Positions 1-10,906 of a DNA stretch of 64,000 bases are shown here, in pieces (within the stretch, counting starts at the first letter, position 1; every line of letters starts with the position of its first letter). The stretch spans positions 23,560,001-23,624,000 of the forward strand of contig JAFFJZ010000003.1 of NCBI GenBank assembly GCA_018340375.1, read 5' to 3'. The stretch is from Gonatopus flavifemur. Lineage: Eukaryota > Arthropoda > Insecta > Hymenoptera > Dryinidae. The position numbers and the translations under genes were made by a program. The notes beneath the pieces are model-generated. The model searched no databases, was not told the DNA's origin, and worked only from the letters and a program-made list of their open reading frames with translations.

Positions 1-93
1 CACTGAATTGGGTCTTCAACTGAGGTTGGGTCTAAATATTTCGTTATTTGATTATTAATTCGTTTCAATAAACGATTCGAACTTCAGCAACAT
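1..93. repeat. Right end of a GTTGCTGAA-ended repeat
   Basis: The segment ends in an AAACGATTCGAACTTCAGC-type terminus. The same terminus, in both orientations, bounds copies at 5391-5568 and 26544-26750. Its left half lies outside the window. The following stretch to about 850 is AT-rich sequence in which I see no gene; the short frames there have no coding features. Confidence 0.5.
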
Positions 94-851
94 TTGTTTT
101 GTTATGAGGGTTGTTGTAAAGTTTGTGTCGAACTATTTTGGTATAGTCAAATGGACGAAAAATGCAAATCCCATTGCAAAATATATATCGGACTGGCTTC
201 TTATTCGAACTGTAAACAATCGGTGTGGAATCACACAAATATGTCATGTAAATATAACAATGTGGATTTGCAGTGGAGATTATATCCAGACAGCACAACT
301 AGTTCTCAAACAGTTCTCAGAGAATACCATTTGAATGCTACGCTTTTTGAGAGAACTCCTTAAGAATACGCACGATCATTAATTCGAATCCAAAAATAAT
401 TCCAAAAGTATGCCCGCTATGTCTGAAAGTATAAATGAATCACACCACAAAACAGACATTCTGGACTGTATCATAATTCAATAAAACTTTGTAATTAAGT
501 ATCAAGTCTTTTAAAAGTGTCCTATCGAAAGAGATACAGATCACAGAGTTTTTTCCATCGTTTTCTATAAGGAATTTTCCACATTCGATACATCCGATTA
601 GTTTTTCCATACATGACTTTTAATGACCGCGATTGGTAGGAGCACCTTTGAAAACATAAGAAATAGTGATTCCCGATGTTTTTTTTCGTTCGAATTCCTT
701 ACATAGCGATAATTCGAACTCTTGAGAATCGAAATCACGTCCTGTGAGCGTTGATAACAATCATCAAAATAATCACCAAAATTATTCGGCGTTCATATAA
801 AATATCATGAATCGTTATAAATATTTCAGATCACCCTTTGAGACGGAACAG

Positions 852-1105
852 CCCAGTTAGCACGAATGATCATTTTGAATTCCCAGAAACTTCTCAAAGA
901 AGTCTTAAAAAGTTCCCGTTATGACAGTAAATATGAATTCAAAATGAATGCATGTTGGATGCTTGAATAATTTTTAATGAATTCACGATATGAATGCTTT
1001 CTAAACAACCGAGCTGTTCATTAAGAATTCAAAGTATTCATAATGAATTATGTATGTTCACTGTGATAATGGGAGCTCTTTGAAGGAACTCTTGTGCTGT
1101 ATGGG
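852..1105. repeat. Hairpin element, CCCAnnnAGCAC ends
   Basis: It starts CCCAGTTAGCAC and ends GTGCTGTATGGG, an imperfect terminal inverted repeat. The interior repeats GAATTC and AATGAATTCA-like words in both orientations. It belongs to the same terminal-motif group as the elements at 15062, 15397, 17591, 19972, 20721, 21136, 26089, 27151, 44111, 51369 and 52367. No convincing target duplication is visible. Confidence 0.6.
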
Positions 1106-2379
1106 AACACACTGAAAAAACAAAGAACTCAAGATTAGTTATGAAATTCAAACTTTTTCACAATTTCTCCTTTGCCATGTGGGAAAATTTCAAATATTGT
1201 ATATCATTTGTATATAATTTATACATAAAGTATATTGAGTTATACATAAATTATACATAATCTTGAGAACCACCTTGAGAACAAATGCCTGGTCGGACCA
1301 GTTTCGGAAAAGTCTTCAGACAATTGTGACACAGTTGTGGAACAAAAATATTTATTGATCACTTTGACTCCAAAAAATGTACAAAGGGTACAAAAATGTA
1401 CCCAACTATTGTTCTTGGTAATTTTAACTATTTTTTTGGAATCTTAATAACCGTAACTAGTTTTTTGGTATCTGCAACTATGAAAATCCAGTTGTATCCC
1501 TTTGGGAGAATTAATCAATTTTATTTCTCTCAGTGCAATAACATTTAACCCATTCACTGGATTGATAGCAATAGAATTCTGAAAATGGTTCACGATGTAT
1601 CCAGGTCCCCTCATTCTAATATGTTTCAAAAAACTTCCCAATGTATGCCAAATTGTCTTGAAGAACATTTGAAACATCACAATATCGATACTATAACACT
1701 GTCGTGATGACATATTTGGAATGACTTACAGGAATCATCACCGTAGAGTCACTAGATAGGCTGGTAAAAGTGTTGAAATAGTCCGAAAACAGTCTGCGGA
1801 TATGTTTTCCTTGCTCTCCGAACAAATTTGAAATAGTTGACAGTTTCCTAACATTCTTGAAATACTCATGAGATAGTTTCGAAACTGTTTGCAAAATATA
1901 TCCCATGCATTTACAGTAATGAATCAAAACGATATTCCAAGGATGCTACATGATGTACGAACTCTCAGACAAGCAAACATTTGTCATTGTCTAAAAGGTT
2001 TCCACTGGATATCTTAAAGATGTCTTATGCAACAGTTTTTAGTGTCTTTAAGATATCTTCAGTAAGTAATCCACAAGACGTCTGAAAGAGATCTGAAGAC
2101 ATCTTTTAGATTTCTCAACCGAAGATATCTTAAAGACAGTGAAAATGGTGGCACAAGACATCTTTGAGACAATCTGAACAATTTGCAGACGATCTTCAAG
2201 CCTTGATCGGACTATTCTCAATGAACTTGAAATATTACAGTCAGAGACCACAACGCTGTAATCTTTATAATACCACCACATGGTCATAATGTTCTGAGAA
2301 TCATCTCTGCACACCCATAAGGAAATATTTCGCTGAAATAACCATGAATAATCTCTAAGAAAACTCTGAAAAACTCTGA

Positions 2380-3280
2380 GAAACTTCATTTCTGAAATTT
2401 TAATGAAAAATCTAATATTTTTATTAGAACATTATGTGCGGACTTTTTTCAAACTTTTTCCGGAGCTCTTCGGAGTTTTTCAGTTTTTTTTCTTCAGACG
2501 AATACAAACGGAATTGCACTCTGAAAAAATTCGGAGAAATTGTTGACTGTTAGAAATTTTCAAAATTAACCCGTTCACTGCATTTTTTTTGCTGCTTTTA
2601 CAAAAAAATTTTCCTGCATAAAACTAAAGGAAAGTCATAATTCTAAGACATTTTAACGAACTATTGGTATCAGGGAACGTTATAACAGGCTGCAATGAAC
2701 TGTTCACTGCAGTGGACGATGTAGTGGTTTCCGCGTAACTTAAAAATTTTTCTCAAGTGAAAATACTGAGAAAAAATCATGCTTCCCTCCTCAAATTGAT
2801 TGCAAACAATCGCAGGAACAGGAGGCACCTTAAAATATGAATACGACAATTTTCAACACTATGCTCTGTGAATGTAGATTTGATGAAGTATTGAATTTGT
2901 TGATTCGACACAACAAAATGGCCCCAAATATAGATAATAACAAACCGATTTCCGTACTACTGTTATTTTCGTACTCTACAGATGTTGTTTGAACCATTTT
3001 CATCGCACCGATTAATTTGAAAGATCATTGATAATTTTTTTGGCATGATGAATTACGTGTCCACTGTAGTAGACAGATGCAGTCAACGGGTTAAATAAAA
3101 TAAATTTCTCAGAGTTTTGTCAGAACTTTTTCAAAGTTCAATTTCCTTCATATTTGTCTGAAAAAAAAAACTGAAAAACTTTGAAGGGTTTTGAAAAGAG
3201 TTTGCAAAAAGTTCGTGCTGGATGTTCAAAAAATATTAGATTTTCTATCGAAATTTCAGAAATTCTCAGAGTTTGTAAGG
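2380..3280. repeat. Large inverted repeat split by a piggyBac-like insertion
   Basis: The left arm (about 2380-2520) and the right arm (about 3140-3275) are imperfect reverse complements. They share an AAAAATCTAATATTTTT-like block and CAGTTTTTTTTCTTCAGAC-like blocks. The element at 2570-3090 sits between them, flanked by TTAA. Sequence at 1700-2000 also resembles 3350-3540 in the same orientation (ATTCCAAGGATGCT), so the composite repeat is larger than its hairpin core. Nothing gene-like is seen from 1106 to 4474. Confidence 0.5.
2570..3090. mobile_element. piggyBac-like MITE in TTAA
   Basis: TTAA stands on both sides (2566-2569 and 3091-3094). The ends are inverted: CCCGTTCACTGCA at the left and TGCAGTCAACGGG at the right. 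TTAA targets with CCC-starting ends are the hallmark of the piggyBac superfamily. No transposase frame is present, so it is a 521 bp non-autonomous copy. A similar end, TTAACCCATTCACTGG, stands alone near 1547 and may be a solo or decayed terminus. Confidence 0.7.
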
Positions 3281-4474
3281 TTTTTTTCAGAGATCATTCA
3301 TCGTTAATTCAGTGAAATGTTTTGGACGGGCAGTCACTGAATCACCTAAAAACGTTCTTGGAATAGTCCAGAGATAATCGGTAGATATACTGTGCTTACC
3401 CTCCGAATGGGTCTGAAGTCATAGCCAAAAAGTCTCATAACAGTCTTGGAATCGTCATGTCAGAAATATCTCAGAATATTATTCAAAACATTATTCCAAG
3501 GATGCTGCGTGAAGTACAGAGACTTTGAATAGAAATCGTTGTTTTTACTGAACTACGGCAAATACAATCTTACCAGTACTGGGCCTGTTGAAAACTCTGG
3601 TAATTTCCACATGGGATGTGGTTTTAATAATGAAATGAAACGTATTCTGTGAATTTTGAAAGTTTGAGAGATGGATTTGGATGTTCAATCATATGATTTT
3701 GGTTTGTAATTGGATGCTAAGTGTAACAAACACGCGAATAGTCGCATCAACTGATACGGAAAAAGGGGCGCACTTTTCGATTAAATGATCGAAAAAGAAG
3801 ATAAGGATAAAAACTTCAATATAGAAGGGCAAAATTGATGATCTAGAGATTGCAGATTGATGGGGAGAACTTTTGAACAGTCGTATTTTTCATTTTTTCA
3901 TGTCTCGAATTGGTTTGAAAACTTTACACGCGTTTTTTTTTCCTAAAATTTCCAATATTCTATTTTGAAATTTTAACCATATTTTAAAAACAATGGTATG
4001 CAGTGATACATTTACGGAATTTTCAATCAATCAATTAGCAAATTTTCTATGAACAAATAAGTGATCTTTTTTTTCATAAAAAATTCGACTGTTTTCTCCA
4101 AATGTGTCTCAATTACACGAAAATCAATATTTTTGGAAATTCCGTACGTGTTTATCTAACTATACTCATGTAGATTAAGAGGATATTTTTTATTTGATCT
4201 GAAATAAAAATTGTGCCAGTTGTATAGAACTATAATGCGTATAATGGAGAGCATTAAAGTGAAAGTGCGTTGGGAAAACAACTACAGTGCCGCTATTTTG
4301 TAACATTTTTTGATGAAAAGTTTTTCTTGAGTATTGCAATACATGGCCAATAATGATGAAATGGCTCAAATAGTTTTTTTGTTACTATCTTTTCTTCTGT
4401 TCCAAAAAATTCATAAAACCCCGTTTTTTGGGCGGTCACAGTGGCTACACGGAACAAAATGTTTTATAAGATTT

Positions 4475-4647
4475 CCCTGCTAAAAATGCCCCAAGCAGAT
4501 TCTAGCAGTTCCAGGGACAAAAACCGACAGAACCAGGCAAGTTCAGGCAGAAACATGTCCGGATCTGCCCGGCCTTTGTTTCAGGAACCATTAGAATCCA
4601 TCCGGATGTTTACAGCTAAACATTTTTTCCCGTGCATTTTCAACAGG
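4475..4647. repeat. Short element with CCCTGCTnnAAATGC ends
   Basis: The ends CCCTGCTAAAAATGC and GCATTTTCAACAGG are inverted. The interior iterates CAGATCC, CCGG and CAGG words. Related copies lie at 18741-18987 and 52945-53098. The open frame through it (4441-4683) is a by-product of the repeat and starts at a non-ATG codon. Confidence 0.5.
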
Positions 4648-4829
4648 CTCATTAACGCATTCAGTGAAATACGGCACTATTAAAATTTCTCGTAATATTT
4701 ATAAGAGTTCCAGTGGAATCTAGATTTTACTAAAATTCCAGTAAATATTACCAGAAATTTCAATAGTGCTGTATTTTACCACCCTCGTTGATAAATTCCG
4801 TCAAACAGTTTTTTCCATGCAAACCTCTT

Positions 4830-4974
4830 CCCTGGTGAAAATTTTCATTCGCGAAAGGTAATGTTGAAACAAATAAAGTGTAAAAACCGTTTCAATTTCC
4901 GCTTCTTTCGCGCTTAGATACAACTGTTTCGTTTACTCTTCCGCGTCGCTCCATACGCTTTATTTTCACCAGGG
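4830..4974. mobile_element. 145 bp MITE with CCCTGGTGAAAAT ends
   Basis: Near-perfect terminal inverted repeats CCCTGGTGAAAAT and ATTTTCACCAGGG bound a 145 bp element. The interior (TCTAAGCGCGAAAG, ACGCGGAAGAGTAAA on the minus strand) recurs at 54673-54822 and, incompletely, at 32190-32312. Three copies with the same interior and ends show it is a dispersed element. Confidence 0.7.
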
Positions 4975-5390
4975 TTAAGTGGATTTTATGGGATTTTATC
5001 ACCAAGGGTGATTATCCACCGGAGCTCAAAGTTGGGTATCGATCGTTCTCCTATCCAGGATTGGTCCCTAGTGGAAAAAATCACGTTCACCACGCGTGAG
5101 AAAAATGTTTATCGAAGTAAGGAAAATGTCCACACAGCGTGAGCCGCGCCAATTCGCTTTTTGTTTGTGGCAGAAAGTGCGATCAGTGTTAAATGAAACC
5201 ATTGAATTTTGCACAATGTTCTGACCAAATCCCATTCAAGCATTTGTCAATGAGATTTAATCAGATCAATGTGTTTCTTCGATGTGATTCTGATTGAATC
5301 TTGTACAATGTTCTGACTAAATCCCATTGAATTTCATTTCATCAGATTCTATGGATGTTTTTAACCAGGGTGTTCATAGAAAGTCCGAAT

Positions 5391-5568
5391 GTTGCTGAAA
5401 TTTGGATCGTTTATTGGAATTAATTAATAATCGAATAAAGGAATACTCAACTGGTGAGTATTCGTTTCTTTAAACGATGTTCCCAGTTCCAAAGAGTTGA
5501 TTTGAAAAGTTAAATCATTTGGGTTGAATTTTCGTTTCAGTTCTATAAACGATTCAAATTCCAGCAAC
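5391..5568. repeat. Hairpin element, GTTGCTGAA ends
   Basis: It starts GTTGCTGAAATTTGGATCG and ends with the reverse complement of a close variant. A second copy is at 26544-26750 and a partial one at the left window edge. The interior carries a diverged AAAGAGTTGATTTGA word in copies one and two. The next 120 bases hold no gene. Confidence 0.55.
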
Positions 5569-5689
5569 ATGAAGTTGGAGCACGCTTCAATTCCTACCCT
5601 TTGTAAACGTTCTAGAAACTCAATTGGAATCACATTTTTGTAAAAATGTTTTGTGCACGCTTTCTGCGTATCACTTCTACGGACACCTC

Positions 5690-5885
5690 ATTTACGGAGA
5701 GAGAAAAATGGCGTTACTCTTTGAATATGAAAGAGTGAAAATTCCATGAGAACGGAAAGATATGTTCCCTTCTGACTGCCTAAAGAGTGAAATCCCACTC
5801 TGTCGGAGTGAGACATTTCACTCCTTCCAATTTGGAGAGGATTTTTCACGCTTCCCCAAAGCACCTCCTGGGGAGAGCCCTTCAC
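5690..5885. repeat. Word-iterated segment (GAGTGAAA / TTTCACTC)
   Basis: AGAGTGAAA and its complement TTTCACTC recur several times with small changes over about 190 bases. The 65-codon minus frame here is produced by the iteration; it has no domain or family signature and is not called as a gene. Confidence 0.4.
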
Positions 5886-6001
5886 TAAAGCTTCAAGTGA
5901 TGTAAAAAAAATAACGTTTCACGTAATTTTTGTGGGGATTATTTGATAAATGAATTTCAAATGACTGAATTCTTGGGCAGTTATTAGAACTCGAGTGCAT
6001 G

Positions 6002-6240
6002 CACACTGAGAAAAATTTGTTTCGTAAAACTAACAATAAGATAATTGCTGACATTTTATTGTTGGATGTACAATAATTTTTGTTCTTATAGCAATACATA
6101 GTTGCCTTGTTGATAATAAAATTGTTCATTCAGCAATGATGACCGATATTTTTACGATTTTATTGTGAATAAGACAATTATGTGTTGCTATGAGAACCAA
6201 AATTATTTTATATTCAACGATAAAATGTTGACAACTCTTT
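6002..6240. repeat. Imperfect hairpin beside a CACACTGAGAAAAA end
   Basis: A GACATTTTATTGTTGGAT-type arm pairs with an AACGATAAAATGTTGACA-type arm about 150 bases downstream. The left side opens with GCACACTGAGAAAAA, the terminus of the second main element group in this window. Confidence 0.45.
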
Positions 6241-6344
6241 GAAATCCATTTTTTGAAAACTTTTCACAAAAACTACGTGAAAAATCATGCCTTGACAACA
6301 TCATTTTTCACGTCATTTGGAGCGTTATACCACGTGATTTATCA

Positions 6345-6463
6345 TCCCTGCTTAAAGAATCTCATGAAACCGATTGAAAATCAATCTTCAATGAGTTTGA
6401 ATTGGTTTTCTGCATCGGAATCAATGAGAATCGATCGGTTTAATGAGATTCTTTAAGCAGGGA
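6345..6463. repeat. 119 bp hairpin, TCCCTGCTTAAAG ends
   Basis: It begins TCCCTGCTTAAAGAATCTCA and ends with the complementary CTTTAAGCAGGGA. The arms continue inward through AAACCGAT. One arm of the same element recurs at 18660-18732, where the copy has lost its other half. Confidence 0.65.
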
Positions 6464-8934
6464 TCTCATTTTTTACGTGAAGAATAAAATTCTCTTTTCC
6501 CAAAAGAAAATTTATATATAAATTATATATAATTTTGACATTTTTTTCATTCGAGATATACCTTGAATCTGTTTTTGTAATCCTAAAGGACTCAGGTGAG
6601 GAATACACCTCATCTTGAAGAGTTCAAAGTGGCCCTGGTGGCGTCACGAATTCGATCACCTTTAATGCACGCTTTGGGGCGTCAAATTACGCTTTTCAAA
6701 CATTTATATTCTCTGAATTGACTTCTCAAGCGCTTTTCCTGCACTCTTAGTTGCAGGTTTCATTCATAAAATCATCACTGATTCATTAACTTTCTCATAT
6801 CGGAATATTTCAGTACGAAGATTTTTTAATATTCTTCGCTCCAACTGGTATCTTTTAATATCTTCATATTATTCTGTGTTCTTCAAGAAACTCTTGGAAA
6901 ACTTCACTATAAATCCCGTGTAAACGTTGAAATTCGCATTAACAAATCCCATGGGTCTTTTTTTTGAAACCAGGAGATCAGGGGAATATACAATGTATTT
7001 CAAAAATTGCAGATTTTACTTGACATTATTCAGATAGATTCACTGGAATAAAATTCATAGACTTACCTGATATCCGTTCGGACATCCCGCGTACGAAAAG
7101 ATATTTAAAACCCCAAACCGCGATAGGTTGTACAACTTTGCGTTACATGAAATTCAATCCCAGTATCTCATCGTTTGTTCCCAATTTATCAAAGTCGTTC
7201 CATCTCTGTGTATTAAATTATACATTGAAGTGTTAATTACAACTCGCACCATCTACGTTGATAAAAAAAAAACAATATAGATCATATTTATTGATATACC
7301 TGATAGATTTATACGTATCACAACCTGATCCATGTAGAGAAAGTTTCGCGCGTAAACTCCGAGTGATTGACGAGTGGAACCCTATCCATGTGCGTCGTTT
7401 TCCGAATGCTTCATATCAGAGTGAGAAGTAGTACCTTGACAGTCACATGATGCTGAGTTATACTTTACTTACATCATGTTCTGAAAACAAACTAGAATAT
7501 ACATTCTAATTCATTCGAATGAAAAATTTTCAAATCTTTTTATAGCGAAACTCAGTCAAATTCAAATTTCACAGAACGAATAACGAGAATTTGTTAATTT
7601 ATCGTACAGATCCGCATAGTAGCTTTTCACATGGAAATTATTAGAAATTTAGTAGCAGAAAATCATCTTCTTCGTTCACTTGAACGTTTCAACACTTCAT
7701 CATAGTAAATTGTAATTAATCGTTAAAATTACACAATTACTTTTATTTCTGCCAGGGAAATATTCAACGGATAAGAGAGTTTGAGATTTTCTCACACTTT
7801 TCGTTGTAATCTCTGAAACCAAAGAATACGAATACCTCCACTTTAATTCTCAAAACTGGAATTAATTAAAAATATTGTCTTGAATGTTCTCTCAAAGATA
7901 GCACTTCAAAATTTCAGAATATGATTTTCCATTGATCAATATAAAATTTCAAAGGTATTACTTGCGTGCGATTATGTTGTATTTTCAACATCACATCCAG
8001 TATACATAAATTACTTATGACTATATATTCGTGTACTACAGAATGATTTATCGTTCAATGCCATTGGCAAAGTGCCGTTGACAAAGTGGAATTAAAGGGG
8101 AATTGTTCTCATATTTTCCTTGGCATCTTAATGGCATTTTGTCAATGTCATTGGACCATTAAACCTGTAAAGAAAGTTAGTACTTATGAAACTTTTCGAA
8201 TAATCCAGGGATGATTGAATTACTGAACAGAACATTCCAATAAATCACGTGTATTAAAAATGTATGCAAAAGGTTTATTTATGAACTGCCGATTGCGTAA
8301 TTGATGCAGTAATAATGATATGGATGATATATCTTGAAAATTCGAATGTTCAAATAAAAAACACCAATTGCATCTGTTTTCAATGATTTATCGTCAGCAA
8401 TTTTTAAGTAAAATTTGTTTTATTTATAATGATAAATATATATATGTATATATACATATTATATTCCTTCTTTTTTTTTTTTTACAATTACTTACAAATA
8501 TTCCACCATTGAAATATATTTCACACTAATACCAGAATCGTTACACAATATATTTCTTAAATAAAAAAGAAATAATTGTATAAAATTAAAATCATAGCCA
8601 ACGAGTTGAATCACTCAGTTAGCACCGTACGGATGGATGTTTTGAAATCCATATTCCCATAAGTTGACATCGATTTTAAAGTTTGAATACTATATTTTGA
8701 TATTATAGCATTTTGAATCAACTCAAACGTACTCTTCTTTTGTTTTTTTTTCAAACTATATTGTTGAAACTCTTGTACGTCAGTTTTGTTAAAGAAAAAT
8801 TCATTCGCATGCTACTTTCTGAAACATAATTACCATAGTGTAAAATGTAAAAAAATCACCCGCTCTGACAATAACAATCAATCGCGTTTAACAATGGCAT
8901 AACAAAAAAGAATGAATCTTATTTGAGGAATGAT
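6464..8934. other. AT-rich gene-free stretch
   Basis: No coding frame, RNA gene or well-bounded element is visible. A (TA)n run lies near 8440-8465, followed by a T-run. The last few hundred bases next to 8935 should include the cytochrome b5 3'UTR. TTTATT (AATAAA on the minus strand) near 8418 could be its poly(A) signal, but I cannot fix the end. Confidence 0.5.
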
Positions 8935-9840
8935 TTAGTGTGTACTGATGAAGTAACGGTAGACCAGAGTCACGAGCACGCCAAGCGCTATTGGAATGAG
9001 CCAGGATCTCCAAGAACCACTGTAATTTCCAATTTTGTATTTTCCTTGTAAATATTATTATGTATCAGGCAATAATCAAGTATGAAACTTTTGTGTTTTA
9101 CCTTGCATCGTCATCTCTTGAAGCTTCGTTAGACCAATCTTTGCTCTTTCCGTCATTAGTTTTTATTCTCTCCTCCTGGAAGTAGAATAAATATTAAATC
9201 AAGTAATAAATAAATACAAAAGGAGCAATGAAAATTTACTTCTATGAGTTCTCCGATCAGATACGAATGCATCATTTCTCTTGCATCAGTGGAATGTCCG
9301 ACATCTTCGAAAGCTTCTGTTCCGTCCCTCCCTCCTTGCTCCAAAAGTACTTCCTCTCCTCCAGGATGCTGAAGAACGAAGAAAAATTTAGCATTCAATT
9401 ACACAGGGCATAAAAATACAAATCGGATCAAGAGTCAATGACTTTATCATTAAATTATGTAATATAATGGAACAAAATAAAAATACTTTGAAGACAACAA
9501 ACAAGGTAATAGAATAATTCTAAAAACATCTGATCGGATAGAAATCTCGGCACATGGATAAATTAAACAAATGTAAAATATCAGATGGTATTTAAGGAAT
9601 CAATATTAAAATATTCAACTGATATTTATTGATGGTTTGATTGTTTCTTCATTGAAATATATTCATCATGAATATTTATGAATTGAAATTGAAGCAAACC
9701 TCGTTGAGAAAGGCGGTGACATCATAAACTTTGTTATGAATTATAATCCAAGTTTCCTTGCTATCGTTATGTTTGGCAACCTCTGATCGCGTGTAAAGTT
9801 TGGTGGAAGAGGTATTAGTGGCAGATTCTTGGGATGCCAT
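8935..9840 (-). CDS. Cytochrome b5, four exons, complete
   Basis: This is a small haem protein that passes electrons to microsomal desaturases, elongation enzymes and P450s on the cytosolic face of the endoplasmic reticulum. Exons on the minus strand are 9840-9700, 9368-9240, 9175-9102 and 9019-8935, all with GT donors and AG acceptors and compatible phases. Together they encode 142 aa, normal for the family. The haem-binding core is clear: FLNEHPGG spans the exon 1/2 junction (haem-ligand His about residue 48) and EDVGHS supplies the second ligand His (about residue 72). After an acidic linker, [18 protein letters not shown] (about 119-136) is the C-terminal membrane anchor. The ATG at 9840-9838 starts an N-terminus of usual length. 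No break or missing key residue is seen. The family assignment is secure. Confidence 0.96.
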
Positions 9841-10074
9841 ATTTCTTTTTCTATTATGCTGGGTATAAATTCCTAAGAATGAAATTCACTGTGGAGTGAA
9901 ATCGACTTTACGCTACTGTATAGAATTAAAAAAATTCTTTTTCACTAATAATTTGTATAAAATACAATCGAGATGAACTCGGAATTAGTGGAGTAAATGG
10001 CTAGTATAGCGAGGATGCCAGATGAATGTAAAAAACCGATACCATCTGGCATTCATAAACATATTAAATACAAA

Positions 10075-10290
10075 TCAGAGATGAACGTGGTAACGTAGAT
10101 TAGTAGACGAAAAACGGAGACGACTAGTCACAATCCCTTTGTTAATGAGGCCGAAGTTGGGCGTAAGAGGAAACTTAGTTGTCGTACTAACAAATCTCGC
10201 TGGGGATTGGATCTTTTTCTCTTCAAAAGTCGTGTGATTGGTGCCAGGTGTTCTAGTAGTTCCCTTCCGTCTTAGTGGAGTATTCATCAC
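10075..10290 (-). CDS. Possible small protein, 71 codons
   Basis: An ATG-started minus-strand frame runs between the cytochrome b5 start and the RWD-RING gene. The product would be basic and rich in Thr, Arg, Ser and Asn (it begins MMNTPLRRKGTTRTPG), with no membrane segment or signal peptide. I do not recognise a family. It could be a short nuclear-type basic protein, the first exon of a spliced gene, or chance. It would be transcribed divergently from the RWD-RING gene, sharing the 10291-10906 interval. Confidence 0.35.
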   Translation of the reverse strand: MMNTPLRRKGTTRTPGTNHTTFEEKKIQSPARFVSTTTKFPLTPNFGLINKGIVTSRLRFSSTNLRYHVHL

Positions 10291-10906
10291 ACTAGTTGTT
10301 CGTTCGTGGAAATTTAGTTAGAAATAAGATAGATGCTAGCAATAATGTTTAGAGAGTTTTAAAATGAACTAGGAATTCGAATATTCTATTGGTTGTCGTT
10401 CGAAAATACCACTAAAATTCGTAGACGTTAAACGCATGGTCGAATAACATCCCATCTTTGCTCTATACTTCTGTAGGGGAAAGAACAAAAACCGTATTTT
10501 TTATAGTAATTTTTTATATAATGAACCTAATATTTAAAATATATACAAAATTTGTTTTACATCATTGAAGAATTGATTAACCGGTTTGTCATTCCTTTAA
10601 CCGGCTCAAAAGGTCATCTCATAATTGGTTATAAGAGGTTATGTTGTGATTAAAAACATGAATCAAAAGACGCAATAAAATTTCAAGATCATGACCTTTT
10701 GATGAGGAAAAGCTTCAAAATTAATCGTGTATGAAATTTTGATGGGATGTAAGTGATACGTGCAGAGTAGTTTCTCTGATTTCAGTTTTTTAAATCATGT
10801 TTTGTAATACAAATTTTAATGTTTCAGGTTATAATAGGGGTATTTAAATTCAAGTATTATACTATTTAAGACATTGCATTTATACGAAACTACATTGAAC
10901 TTGTCC
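10291..10906. promoter_or_regulatory. Intergenic interval between divergent genes
   Basis: The 616 bases separate minus-strand frames (cytochrome b5 and the 71-codon ORF) from the plus-strand RWD-RING gene. They should hold the start region of at least the latter. No TATA box or other specific site can be named with confidence. Confidence 0.3.
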
